Part shown: positions 1 to 9,220 of the stretch, piece after piece
How positions within the stretch are numbered: the first letter of the stretch is position 1
Layout of the letters: each line of letters opens with the position of its first letter
NCBI GenBank assembly: GCA_963737425.1
Contig: CAVTSX010000004.1
Coordinates: 124,001-188,000, forward strand
Direction: 5' to 3'
DNA length: 64,000 nt
DNA from: DASXRA01 sp963737425
Lineage (GTDB): Bacteria; Actinomycetota; Actinomycetes; Mycobacteriales; Jatrophihabitantaceae
The notes under the pieces: model-generated
What the model saw: only the letters and a program-made list of their open reading frames with translations
Told to the model about the DNA's origin: nothing
Databases searched by the model: none
Position numbers and translations under genes: made by a program

Positions 1-1165
1 GATCGTCGAGTCGGGTCTCGCGTCCACCGACATGCTCTACTTCGCGTCGGGCCACCTGAACCTTCCGGGTGCCATGTTCACGGCCAGCCACAACCCCGCC
101 CGGTACAACGGCATCAAGCTGTGCCGGGCCGGTGCCGTGCCGGTGGGGCGGGACTCCGGTCTGGCCGACATCCGCGAGCGGGCGCAGGCCTACCTGCGCG
201 ACGGGTTCGTCTCCGAACCGGCACCGGTCGCGCGCGTCGACCTGCTCGCCGACTACGCCCGCCACCTGCGTTCACTGGTCGATCTGTCGGCGATCCGCCC
301 GCTCACCGTGGTTGTCGACGCAGGCAACGGAATGGGTGGCTACACCGTGCCGGCGGTCCTCGGTGACGCGGTCCTCGAATCCTTGCCGCTGACCATCGTT
401 CCGCTCTACTTCGAACTGGACGGGACGTTCCCCAACCACGATGCGAACCCGCTCGATGCCGCCAACCTGGTCGATCTGCAGAAGCGGGTCGTCGAGGTGG
501 GCGCCGACATCGGGCTGGCCTTCGACGGCGACGCCGATCGCTGTTTCGTCATCGGCGCCGACGGCGAGGCCGTATCTCCCAGTGCAGTCACCGCCCTCGT
601 CGCCACTCGCGAGCTGGCCAAGCACCCGGGCGCAACGGTCATCCACAACCTGATCACCTCGCGCGCGGTGCCCGAGATCATCCGCGAACACGGTGGGGTG
701 CCCGAACGGGCTCGCGTCGGCCATTCCTTCATCAAGGCCGACATGGCGCGAACCGGCGCGATCTTCGGCGGTGAGCACTCCGCCCACTACTACTTCCGCG
801 ACTTCTGGCGGGCCGATACTGGCATGCTGGCGGCCATGCACGTCCTCGCGGCGCTCGGCGAGCAGCCCGGCTCGCTCGTCGAACTCACCCGGCATTTCGA
901 GCGCTACGCCGGGTCGGGCGAGATCAACTCAACCGTCGCCGACCCGCCCGGGCGGGTCGAGGCGGTGCGGGCGGCGTTCGCCGCTCGGGCGATCGACGTC
1001 GACGAATTCGACGGGGTGACGATCGAACTGGCTGACGGTTCCTGGTTCAATGTGCGCTCCTCGAACACCGAACCTCTGCTCCGGCTCAACGTCGAAGGCC
1101 CGAGTGAGCAAGCGATGAGCGTGGTGCGCGACGAGGCCCTGGCCATCATCCGAGCCGGTAACTGA
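1..1165 (+). CDS. manB: phosphomannomutase/phosphoglucomutase, 5' truncated
   Basis: Converts mannose-6-P to mannose-1-P (and often the glucose equivalents) for GDP-mannose and glycan synthesis in the cytosol. The gene is cut by the window edge: the reading frame is already open at base 2, so the ATG at 32 is internal. Visible motifs are the phosphoserine loop TASHNP (Ser codon at 86-88), the metal-binding loop DGDADRC, the sugar-binding GGEHSAHYYFRDF and the C-terminal phosphate-binding SSNTEPLLRLN. It is the first visible gene of a tightly packed operon whose last gene is manA, which makes its substrate. Sugar preference between mannose and glucose cannot be told from the sequence. Confidence 0.95.
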   Translation, partial: IVESGLASTDMLYFASGHLNLPGAMFTASHNPARYNGIKLCRAGAVPVGRDSGLADIRERAQAYLRDGFVSEPAPVARVDLLADYARHLRSLVDLSAIRPLTVVVDAGNGMGGYTVPAVLGDAVLESLPLTIVPLYFELDGTFPNHDANPLDAANLVDLQKRVVEVGADIGLAFDGDADRCFVIGADGEAVSPSAVTALVATRELAKHPGATVIHNLITSRAVPEIIREHGGVPERARVGHSFIKADMARTGAIFGGEHSAHYYFRDFWRADTGMLAAMHVLAALGEQPGSLVELTRHFERYAGSGEINSTVADPPGRVEAVRAAFAARAIDVDEFDGVTIELADGSWFNVRSSNTEPLLRLNVEGPSEQAMSVVRDEALAIIRAGN

Positions 1166-1181
1166 CGAGAGGGAGCGCGCC

Positions 1182-1385
1182 GTGCCCATCGATTCCGAAC
1201 TGCTCGACATCCTTGCCTGCCCGAGCGACGACCACGCGCCACTGCGCGAGGAGACCCACGACGGCTCGGCCGTGCTCGTCTGCACGTTCTGCCTGACGAG
1301 ATACCCGATCCGCGACGGCATTCCGGTGCTGCTGCTCGACGACGCGACTCCCGGCCCGAAGGGTGTCGGGGTCTCGGCCGCATGA
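1182..1385 (+). CDS. Trm112-family small zinc-ribbon-like protein
   Basis: A 67-residue protein with GTG start, typical in length for the Trm112/YcaR family. It shows CPSDDHAP near residue 13 and CTFCLTRYPIRDGIPVLL near residues 31-50, the usual Trm112 pattern with a partial Cys ribbon. In eukaryotes Trm112 is an activating subunit of methyltransferases; the bacterial role is not established. It lies 16 nt after manB, and its stop overlaps the next start (ATGA at 1382-1385), so translation is probably coupled. The link to mannose metabolism is context only. Confidence 0.85.
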   Translation: MPIDSELLDILACPSDDHAPLREETHDGSAVLVCTFCLTRYPIRDGIPVLLLDDATPGPKGVGVSAA

Positions 1386-2521
1386 GCTTCGACGAGGCGT
1401 TGCTCGACGACGCCGACGCGCTGGCGCTTCGCGACAGCGGACGGCTGCTGTGGGCGCTTGCGTCCAGCGGTGCCCACCTGCGTCGTGCCGTCGACACCGC
1501 GGACGAGTTCGACCTTTCCCGTCTGTGTATGGCCGAACCGCCGCGGGCCGTGCTCATCGCGACCGACAGCCCGGCCAAGGGAGCGGGCCGGGTGCTGACC
1601 AACCTGGTCACCCCGACCACTCCCGCGCTGCTCTGGCACGGCGTCGAACTGCCCCGGTGGGCCGGCCCGGCCGACGCATTGCTGGTCGGCTCGTCGGACG
1701 GAAGGCATCCCCGGCTGGCCCGGATCCTGGAGCAGGCCGGGCACCGCGGCCTCGCGGTGGCGGTCGCTGCGCCGGAGGGTTCGCCGGTCGCCGAGGCGGC
1801 CGGACGCGCTCCCGTGGCACACCTCCCGGCCGAGGTCAACCCGCGGGCGGTGTTGTGGGCGGTGCTCACGCCGCTGCTCCAGGCGGCCGACGCGCTCAGC
1901 CTGATCGAGGCCCCGCCGCTGCTGCTCGCGGAGATCGCCGATTCCCTCGACGTCATGGCCGAATCGTGCCGCCCATCAGGCGATGCGTTCACCAATCCGG
2001 CCAAGGCGCTGGCGGTCGAGTTCGCCGAGTCGGTGCCGTTGATCGCCGGCGCGGGCGACCTCGCAAGCGTCGCTGCCCGGCTCTTCGCCGACCGGCTGCA
2101 GTTGTTCGCGGGCCTGCCCGCCGTTGCGGTGAGCCTGCCCGACGGGGTCGCACCTGCCGGGGCGCTGCTTGCCGGCGACGTGCAGGACTCCTTCGACGAC
2201 GAGTTCTTCCGCGACCGCGGCGCCGAGGTTGTCGCCCGGCCCCGGCTCGTCACCGTCGGCGACGAGCCCGACGACGCGCTCGGGCCACCGTCGAATGCGC
2301 ACCCGCAGATCGACGACCTCGCGGCGCAGCGGGCCGCGGCCGCGCTGCACCGCATCGCGAACCAGCGCGGGCTTCGCTCGTCGACGATCGATGTGGGGCA
2401 GGGGCCACCGCTGGCCCGCTTCGCCGCCGCCACCTCATTCGGCGCGTTCACCGCGACGTATCTGGCGCTCGGCCTCGGCAAGGATCCGTCCGCGCCCAGA
2501 CCTGGCGAGCTGATCCACTGA
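1382..2521 (+). CDS. SIS-domain phosphosugar isomerase-like protein (TobH/Rv3256c type)
   Basis: A 379-residue protein between manB and manA, the position held in mycobacteria by the TobH-like protein Rv3256c. The fold looks like a two-lobed SIS protein related to bifunctional phosphoglucose/phosphomannose isomerases: an Asp/Glu-rich N-terminus, then a lobe containing VLIATDSPAKG and DALLVGSSDG, and a second lobe ending in HRIANQRGLR. Catalytic residues of true isomerases are not obvious, so it may be a regulatory or non-canonical isomerase. The ATG overlaps the Trm112 stop, and its own TGA overlaps an ATG (TGATG at 2519-2523). Confidence 0.75.
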   Translation: MSFDEALLDDADALALRDSGRLLWALASSGAHLRRAVDTADEFDLSRLCMAEPPRAVLIATDSPAKGAGRVLTNLVTPTTPALLWHGVELPRWAGPADALLVGSSDGRHPRLARILEQAGHRGLAVAVAAPEGSPVAEAAGRAPVAHLPAEVNPRAVLWAVLTPLLQAADALSLIEAPPLLLAEIADSLDVMAESCRPSGDAFTNPAKALAVEFAESVPLIAGAGDLASVAARLFADRLQLFAGLPAVAVSLPDGVAPAGALLAGDVQDSFDDEFFRDRGAEVVARPRLVTVGDEPDDALGPPSNAHPQIDDLAAQRAAAALHRIANQRGLRSSTIDVGQGPPLARFAAATSFGAFTATYLALGLGKDPSAPRPGELIH

Positions 2522-2595
2522 TGCCGCTGCGAGCCACGGCCCGCACAGCACTGGACAAGATCGGCAAGGGCCGCACCGGCTGGACCCGGAAGTGA
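2521..2595 (+). CDS. possible 24-residue mini-ORF bridging two overlapping genes
   Basis: An ATG overlapping the preceding stop opens a 24-codon basic peptide (begins MPLRATARTALDKIGK) whose TGA falls inside the GTGA overlap with the cation transporter start. It therefore exactly fills the gap between two genes that are otherwise not adjacent. This is either a real coupled micro-protein or a re-initiation path that carries ribosomes to the next gene. No homologue is recognised and chance cannot be excluded at this length. Confidence 0.25.
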   Translation: MPLRATARTALDKIGKGRTGWTRK

Positions 2596-3518
2596 GCGCC
2601 GCCGGCTCGAAGGCGGTCATCGCCGCCCTGGGCGCCAATCTCGGCATCGCGGTGATCAAGTTCATCGCCTTCGTGATCACCGGCTCCGCGTCAATGCTCG
2701 CCGAGGGCGTGCATTCGGTGGTCGACTCCGGCAATCAGGGGCTGTTGCTGGTGGGCGGTCGCCGTTCGCGGCGAACGGCGACACCGGAGCATCCGTTCGG
2801 CTACGGCCGCGACCGTTACGTCTACGGGTTCCTGGTGGCGCTGGTGCTCTTCTCGGCCGGCGGCCTGTTCGCGCTCTACGAGGGCGTCGACAAGGTCCGT
2901 CACCCGCATCATCTCGATTCACCGGCGGTCGCGCTGGGCGTGCTGGCGGTCGCCATCGTGCTCGAATCGTTCTCCCTGCGCATTGCGATCCACGAATCCC
3001 GCTCGGTCAAGGGCGCGCTCGGCTGGGTGGCGTTCATCCGGCGGGCGAAGTTGCCCGAGTTGCCGATCGTGCTGCTCGAAGACGTCGCGGCCCTGATCGG
3101 CCTGGTGTTCGCCGTCGCCGGCGTCGGCCTGGCCGCCGCCACCGGCAACTCCCTGTGGGACGGCATCGGCACGATCTGTATCGGTGCCTTACTGCTCGGC
3201 GTCGCGGTGATCCTCATCGTCGAGACTAAGAGCCTGCTGCTCGGGGAGGCAGCGACACCCGAGATCGTGCGAGCCATCGGCGCCAACCTCGTCGGCCCGG
3301 GGGTCGAGCGCATCATTCACCTACGCACGATGCATCTCGGCCCGGACGAACTGCTGGTCGGGGCCAAGCTCGCGATGCCCAGCCAGGCCACCCTGGCCGA
3401 AGTCGCCGCGGCGATCGACGCGGCCGAGGCACGGGTACGCGCGGCCGTGCCGTCCGCGCGGGTCATCTACCTCGAGCCCGACATCGATCGCCCGCGTGCC
3501 GAGCCTTCCGCCTCATGA
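2592..3518 (+). CDS. cation diffusion facilitator (CDF) family transporter
   Basis: A 308-residue inner-membrane divalent-cation/proton antiporter, probably for Zn or Mn. The first membrane segment carries the CDF signature SASMLAEGVHSVVDSGNQ, with His41 and Asp45 as likely metal ligands. HPFGYGRDRY follows, then further hydrophobic spans near residues 85-105, 117-135, 160-185 and 195-215, and a cytosolic C-terminal domain with HLRTMHLGPDELLVGAKL. The GTG start overlaps the mini-ORF stop and the end overlaps manA by ATGA. A manganese or zinc supply role beside the Zn-dependent ManA is attractive but inferred. Confidence 0.88.
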   Translation: MSAAGSKAVIAALGANLGIAVIKFIAFVITGSASMLAEGVHSVVDSGNQGLLLVGGRRSRRTATPEHPFGYGRDRYVYGFLVALVLFSAGGLFALYEGVDKVRHPHHLDSPAVALGVLAVAIVLESFSLRIAIHESRSVKGALGWVAFIRRAKLPELPIVLLEDVAALIGLVFAVAGVGLAAATGNSLWDGIGTICIGALLLGVAVILIVETKSLLLGEAATPEIVRAIGANLVGPGVERIIHLRTMHLGPDELLVGAKLAMPSQATLAEVAAAIDAAEARVRAAVPSARVIYLEPDIDRPRAEPSAS

Positions 3519-4720
3519 CCCCGCCGGCCGCCCTGTTTGCCCTGCACGGCATCATCCGCCCGTACGCCTGGGGCTCGCGCACGGCGATTCCGGCACTGCT
3601 CGGCATCGCGCCTACGGGCCGGCCCGCCGCCGAGCTGTGGCTGGGCGCGCACCCGGACGATCCGTCGCCGGCCCCGGCGCACGGCACCACCCTCGAGCGG
3701 CTCATCGCGGCCGATCCGCAGGCGATGCTCGGCGCAGACGTCGTCGAGCGGTTCGGGCCGCGGTTGCCCTTTCTGCTCAAGGTGCTCGCTGCCGAGACGG
3801 CACTTTCGATCCAGGTGCATCCCGACCTGGCGCAGGCACAGGCGGGGTTCGCGGCCGAGGACGCGCGCGGTGTCGCGCGCGACTCGCCGCAGCGCAACTA
3901 CCGCGACGCCAACCACAAGCCGGAACTACTCTGCGCGCTCACCCCGTTCGACGCGCTCTGCGGGTTCCGACCCGTCGAGGCGAGCCTGCGGCTTCTCGAC
4001 GCGCTTGCCGTCGGCGCGCTGGCGCCGTATCGCCGGATGCTGGCGGGCCCCGGCGACCTGCGCGCCACGTTCACCGCGCTGCTCGAACTCGGCGAGCCCG
4101 GGCCACTGATCGCCGAGGTGGTCGACGGCGCGCGGGCGCTGGCCGCGACGGGTGCCGAATGGACGGACGAGGCCCGCTGGGTCGTGCGCCTGGCCGAGCA
4201 GTTTCCGGGCGACATCGGCCCGGTCTTGAGTCTGCTGCTCAATCTCGTCCACCTGCAGCCCGGCGAAGCCATCTTCCTGGCCGCCGGAAACGTCCACGCC
4301 TACCTGCGCGGGGTCGGCGTTGAAATCCTTGCGAACAGTGACAATGTGCTCCGCTGCGGCCTAACCCCGAAGCACGTCGACATCCCGGAGTTGTTGCGCA
4401 TCACCGATTTCCGCAGCCTCGACGAGCCCCGGTGGCCGGCGCGCTCGCTAGGTGGCGCGGTGTCGGCATTCGAGGTTCCGGTGCCCGACTTCGAGCTGTC
4501 CGTCGTTGATCTGGACGGCTTGGACGATTCGGCCGACCTGACGAGCTCCGGGCCGCAGATCGTGCTGTGCGTCGACGGCGCCGCCGAGGTGCGCGCACGC
4601 GGCGAGTCCGTCCAATTGCCGCGCGGGTCCGCAGTGTTCGTCGCCGCCGGCCGACCCGCGGCGGTCAACGGCCGCGCGCGCCTGTTCCGGGCACGTCCAG
4701 GAGATCAGCCGAGAACTTGA
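3515..4720 (+). CDS. manA: mannose-6-phosphate isomerase, class I
   Basis: A 401-residue Zn-dependent isomerase interconverting fructose-6-P and mannose-6-P, feeding ManB. Zn ligands fit Gln100 and His102 in SIQVHPD, Glu137 in NHKPELL, and the His of GNVHAYLRGVGVEIL; NSDNVLRCGLTPKHVD is also typical. The length is normal for the type I family. It is the last gene of the operon and ends just before a probable new promoter for the MerR/ahcY unit. The ATG overlaps the CDF stop. Confidence 0.95.
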   Translation: MTPPAALFALHGIIRPYAWGSRTAIPALLGIAPTGRPAAELWLGAHPDDPSPAPAHGTTLERLIAADPQAMLGADVVERFGPRLPFLLKVLAAETALSIQVHPDLAQAQAGFAAEDARGVARDSPQRNYRDANHKPELLCALTPFDALCGFRPVEASLRLLDALAVGALAPYRRMLAGPGDLRATFTALLELGEPGPLIAEVVDGARALAATGAEWTDEARWVVRLAEQFPGDIGPVLSLLLNLVHLQPGEAIFLAAGNVHAYLRGVGVEILANSDNVLRCGLTPKHVDIPELLRITDFRSLDEPRWPARSLGGAVSAFEVPVPDFELSVVDLDGLDDSADLTSSGPQIVLCVDGAAEVRARGESVQLPRGSAVFVAAGRPAAVNGRARLFRARPGDQPRT

Positions 4721-4731
4721 CACGACCGTGG

Positions 4732-4737
4732 TAAGGT
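4732..4737 (+). promoter_or_regulatory. -10 element for MerR/ahcY transcript
   Basis: TAAGGT lies 8 nt before the ATG at 4746, matching the TANNNT -10 and spacing of leaderless actinobacterial promoters. A TTGACA at 4717-4722 is too close to be its -35 element. No Shine-Dalgarno precedes the ATG, which supports leaderless translation. Confidence 0.45.
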
Positions 4738-4745
4738 TCCGGCCG

Positions 4746-5114
4746 ATGCAAGCGTTGACGATCCAGCAGGCAGCTGCGGCCACCGGCTGGTCCCAGCGAA
4801 TGCTGCGCTACCTGGAGCAGGCTGGGCTGGTTGCCGCCCTGCGCACGCCGGGTGGCCATCGCCTGTACGGGCCACGTCAGATCGAGCGGCTGCAGCGGCT
4901 GCGCGACCTGCTGGCCGAGCACGATATCGGCATCACCGACATCGCGTTCGAGCTGCGGATGCGTACCGATCCGCGGCTGGCACGTGCGGTGGACGAGTGG
5001 TTCGGTGCGGTCCACCGGGCTGCACCGCCGCCCGGGGCCGGCATATACCGCCGGCTGGCTATCGACGAACAGCCGTACCTCCCCACACCACGACTGACAG
5101 AACAAGGAGAAAAC
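4746..5114 (+). CDS. MerR-type HTH module, open in frame into ahcY
   Basis: A MerR-like DNA-binding region of about 100 residues: ALTIQQAAAATGWSQRMLRY, then GLVAALRTPGGHRLYG and a helix RQIERLQRLRDLLAEHDIGI. It would give a small transcriptional regulator, but no stop codon occurs before ahcY. The frame runs through a Pro-rich linker straight into the ahcY start at 5115. The product could be a MerR-AhcY fusion of 613 residues, with free AhcY also made from the internal start. The ATG at 4746 follows a leaderless-type -10; the upstream GTG at 4728 is less likely. A sequencing error that removed a stop is the main alternative. Confidence 0.65.
5104..5110 (+). promoter_or_regulatory. internal ribosome binding site setting the ahcY start
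   Basis: AAGGAGA stands 4 nt before the GTG at 5115 inside an uninterrupted frame that begins at 4746. It indicates independent initiation of AhcY even if ribosomes also read through from the MerR-like module. Confidence 0.75.
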
Positions 5115-6584
<1,470 letters not shown>

Positions 6585-6605
6585 GCCAGCGGCTCGGTCG
6601 CGGCT

Positions 6606-6645
6606 GTCCCACCTCCGGCAGATCATGATGCGCCGGAGGTGGGAC
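6606..6645 (+). terminator. 14-bp perfect stem hairpin after ahcY
   Basis: GTCCCACCTCCGGC at 6606-6619 pairs perfectly with GCCGGAGGTGGGAC at 6632-6645 around a 12-nt loop, starting 21 nt after the ahcY stop. No clear T-run follows, which is common for actinobacterial terminators. It separates ahcY from mtrA, where mycobacteria carry tmk. Confidence 0.75.
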
Positions 6646-6749
6646 AACTCCCGTTTGAGGGGGCACCGCACGGTTGCCGCTGACTTGTCCCACGCGCGTC
6701 AGATGCCCTGTTCACTTCCTGCACGTCAAGAAGATGTCAGGATGGACGC

Positions 6750-7439
6750 GTGAAACCACGCGTCCTCGTTGTTGATGACGATTCCGCCCTCGCCGAAATG
6801 CTCGGCATCGTGCTTCGAGCAGACGGATTCGACCCTGCGTTCGTTCCGGACGGCAGCCGTGCGGTGGCGGTCTTTCGAGATACCAAACCCGACATCGTGC
6901 TGCTCGACCTGATGTTGCCGGGATTGTCCGGCCTCGATGTCTGCCGTGCGATCCGGGCCGAGAGCGGCACGCCGATCATCATGCTGACCGCGAAGACCGA
7001 CACCGTCGACGTGGTCCTCGGGTTGGAATCCGGTGCCGACGACTACGTGGTCAAGCCGTTCAAGCCCAAGGAACTCGTGGCCCGGATGCGTGCCCGATTG
7101 CGGCACCACGACGACATCGCGAGCGAGTCACTCACCATCGGTCCGCCGGAGTCGCCGGTGAGCATCGACGTTCCCGGACACCAGGTCAGACGCGACGGCG
7201 CCGCGATCGCGTTGACCCCCCTCGAGTTCGACCTGCTGGTGGCGTTGGCCCGCAAGCCTCGCCAGGTGTTCACTCGAGAGGTGCTGCTCGAGCAGGTTTG
7301 GGGTTACCGGCACGCCGCCGATACCCGGCTGGTGAACGTGCACGTCCAGCGCCTGCGCTCGAAGGTCGAGCGTGACCCGGAGAAGCCCGAGGTCGTACTG
7401 ACCGTCCGCGGTGTGGGGTACAAAGCCGGACCGCCATGA
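6750..7439 (+). CDS. mtrA: response regulator MtrA
   Basis: OmpR/PhoB-type regulator of 229 residues that controls cell division, cell wall and replication-linked genes in actinobacteria. The receiver domain has acidic residues at 9-11, phospho-acceptor Asp53 in LLDLMLPG and the conserved Lys in PFKPKEL. The winged helix shows LTPLEFDLLVALARKPRQVF and a C-terminal end VLTVRGVGYKAGPP, nearly identical to mycobacterial MtrA as remembered. The GTG start has a weak AGGA upstream. It overlaps mtrB by ATGA, so kinase and regulator are co-translated. Confidence 0.97.
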   Translation: MKPRVLVVDDDSALAEMLGIVLRADGFDPAFVPDGSRAVAVFRDTKPDIVLLDLMLPGLSGLDVCRAIRAESGTPIIMLTAKTDTVDVVLGLESGADDYVVKPFKPKELVARMRARLRHHDDIASESLTIGPPESPVSIDVPGHQVRRDGAAIALTPLEFDLLVALARKPRQVFTREVLLEQVWGYRHAADTRLVNVHVQRLRSKVERDPEKPEVVLTVRGVGYKAGPP

Positions 7440-9220
7440 CCCACCCGACCAACATCGCCGGGGTCGGCCACGAGCTGCCCGCCGGCGATGCGCCTGCCGA
7501 CCCGGCGGCCGAGGACGCCGGGCCGCTGCTCGGCGACCTGTCCGCGGTGCTGTCGCCCCTTCTGGCCTTCGACGAATCCCTGACGGCAACGCCGATCGGG
7601 CGCGAGCCGGCGAGCCTGTCGGCGCGCCTTGCCGGGTGGGGGAGGTATGCCGTTCGGTCGACGAAGAGCGGTGCACGCGCCGTCGCGCGTACCTGGAGCC
7701 ATTCGCTGCAACTGCGCGTCGCGGTGACCACGCTCGTCGTCACGGGTGGCGTCATCCTGATCATCGGGATCTTTCTCGTCGACCAGATCAGTGGCGGCGT
7801 GCTCCGCGCCAAGCGCACGGCCGCAATCGCCCAGGTCGACACGGGCCGGACCTCGGCCAGCCAGGCATTGGGAGCGGCCAACTTCGCCGACATCCCGACC
7901 GTCGGAACCGAGGTCGCCAACGTCAAGTCGGCGCTCTCCGGGAGCGGGACCGACGCCGGCCTGTTCCGGGTGGTGATCAAGTCCGACACCGACAACAAGT
8001 TGCTGGCCGGTGTCTTCGACAGTGACCCCATTCCGAAGCCGCTTCGGCAGGTCGTTCAGCGCAACAAGGTCGCCGTGCAATACGCACCGGTCCAGGCATC
8101 CCCGAACGGCCCCCAGGTCGCCGGCCTGATCGTCGGCGAGCCCGTGCCGGCGCAGGGCGGCCTGTTCGAGGTCTACTACCTCTTCCCGCTCAAGGCCGAA
8201 CAGGACACGATCGCGCTCGTGCAGCGGACAGTGCTGCTGGCCGGGCTCGGCCTCGTGCTCTTCGTGGCCATGATCGCCGTGATCGTCACCCGCCAGGTGG
8301 TGCGCCCGGTGCGAGTCGCGGCCAGGACCGCCGCCCGGCTGGCCAGTGGCGACCTCTCCCAGCGCATAAGGGTCCGGGGCACCGACGACATCGCCCAGCT
8401 CGGGCAGTCCTTCAACGACATGGCGGGCAGCCTGCAGCGCCAGATCCGACGCCTCGAGGACCTCTCGAGGCTGCAGCGGCGATTCACCAGCGACGTCTCC
8501 CACGAACTGCGAACGCCGCTGACCACCATCCGGATGGCCGCCGAGGTGCTGCACACCCGGCGCGGTGACTTTCCGGTGCAGGTGGCCCGCTCCGCGGAGT
8601 TGCTGCAGACCGAGCTCGACCGGTTCGAGGTGCTGCTGGCCGACCTGCTCGAAATCTCGCGTTATGACGCAGGCGTGGCCCGCCTCGACGCCGAGGTGAT
8701 CGACCTGCGGGTGGTCGTGAGTCGGGCCATCGACGCCGACCGCGCGCTGGCCAGCCGCCACGGATGCGAGGTCACCGCGAGCATGCCGCCCGAGCCGGTG
8801 TCGGTCGAGGTCGACTCGCGCCGCATCGAACGGATCCTGCGCAATCTGCTCGGCAACGCCGTCGACCACGGCGAGGGCCGCGCCGTCGTCGTCACGGTCG
8901 GCGCCGACGACGACGCCGCCGCGGTCACCGTCCGCGATCACGGCACGGGCCTGCGTCCGGGCGAGGCCGGCCTGGTCTTCAACCGGTTCTGGCGCGGCGA
9001 CCCCTCGCGCAGCCGGCTGACCGGCGGTACCGGACTGGGCCTTGCGATCAGCCTGGAAGATGCCCGGTTGCACGGCGGGTGGTTGCAGGCATGGGGTGAG
9101 CGCGGCGTCGGCGCGCAGTTCAGGTTGACCGTGCCGCGCCGGGTCGGGCAGGCCGTCACGTCCTCGCCGTTGCCCCTCGAGCCCGACCTCACCGCCGAGG
9201 ACTCCGGGGGCCGGCGATGA
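7436..9220 (+). CDS. mtrB: sensor histidine kinase MtrB
   Basis: Membrane histidine kinase partner of MtrA, 594 residues. The order is: a cytosolic N-terminal stretch of about 90 residues, TM1 about 92-114, an extracytoplasmic sensor of about 145 residues, TM2 about 265-285, HAMP about 286-337, HisKA with His356 in TSDVSHELRTPLTT, and an HATPase domain with NLLGNAVDHG, DHGTGLRPGE and GGTGLGLAIS. Domain order and length fit the family. The ATG overlaps mtrA and its end overlaps lpqB, so the three genes form one translationally coupled operon. Confidence 0.97.
   Translation: MTHPTNIAGVGHELPAGDAPADPAAEDAGPLLGDLSAVLSPLLAFDESLTATPIGREPASLSARLAGWGRYAVRSTKSGARAVARTWSHSLQLRVAVTTLVVTGGVILIIGIFLVDQISGGVLRAKRTAAIAQVDTGRTSASQALGAANFADIPTVGTEVANVKSALSGSGTDAGLFRVVIKSDTDNKLLAGVFDSDPIPKPLRQVVQRNKVAVQYAPVQASPNGPQVAGLIVGEPVPAQGGLFEVYYLFPLKAEQDTIALVQRTVLLAGLGLVLFVAMIAVIVTRQVVRPVRVAARTAARLASGDLSQRIRVRGTDDIAQLGQSFNDMAGSLQRQIRRLEDLSRLQRRFTSDVSHELRTPLTTIRMAAEVLHTRRGDFPVQVARSAELLQTELDRFEVLLADLLEISRYDAGVARLDAEVIDLRVVVSRAIDADRALASRHGCEVTASMPPEPVSVEVDSRRIERILRNLLGNAVDHGEGRAVVVTVGADDDAAAVTVRDHGTGLRPGEAGLVFNRFWRGDPSRSRLTGGTGLGLAISLEDARLHGGWLQAWGERGVGAQFRLTVPRRVGQAVTSSPLPLEPDLTAEDSGGRR

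Noticed and set aside
904..2481. 525-codon minus-strand frame opposite manB and the TobH-like gene
   Set aside because: Ser/Arg/Ala-rich composition with no motifs; the plus-strand genes have overlaps, starts and family matches.
4717..4722. TTGACA as -35 box of the ahcY promoter
   Set aside because: It is only 9 nt from the TAAGGT -10 and overlaps the manA stop; spacing does not fit.
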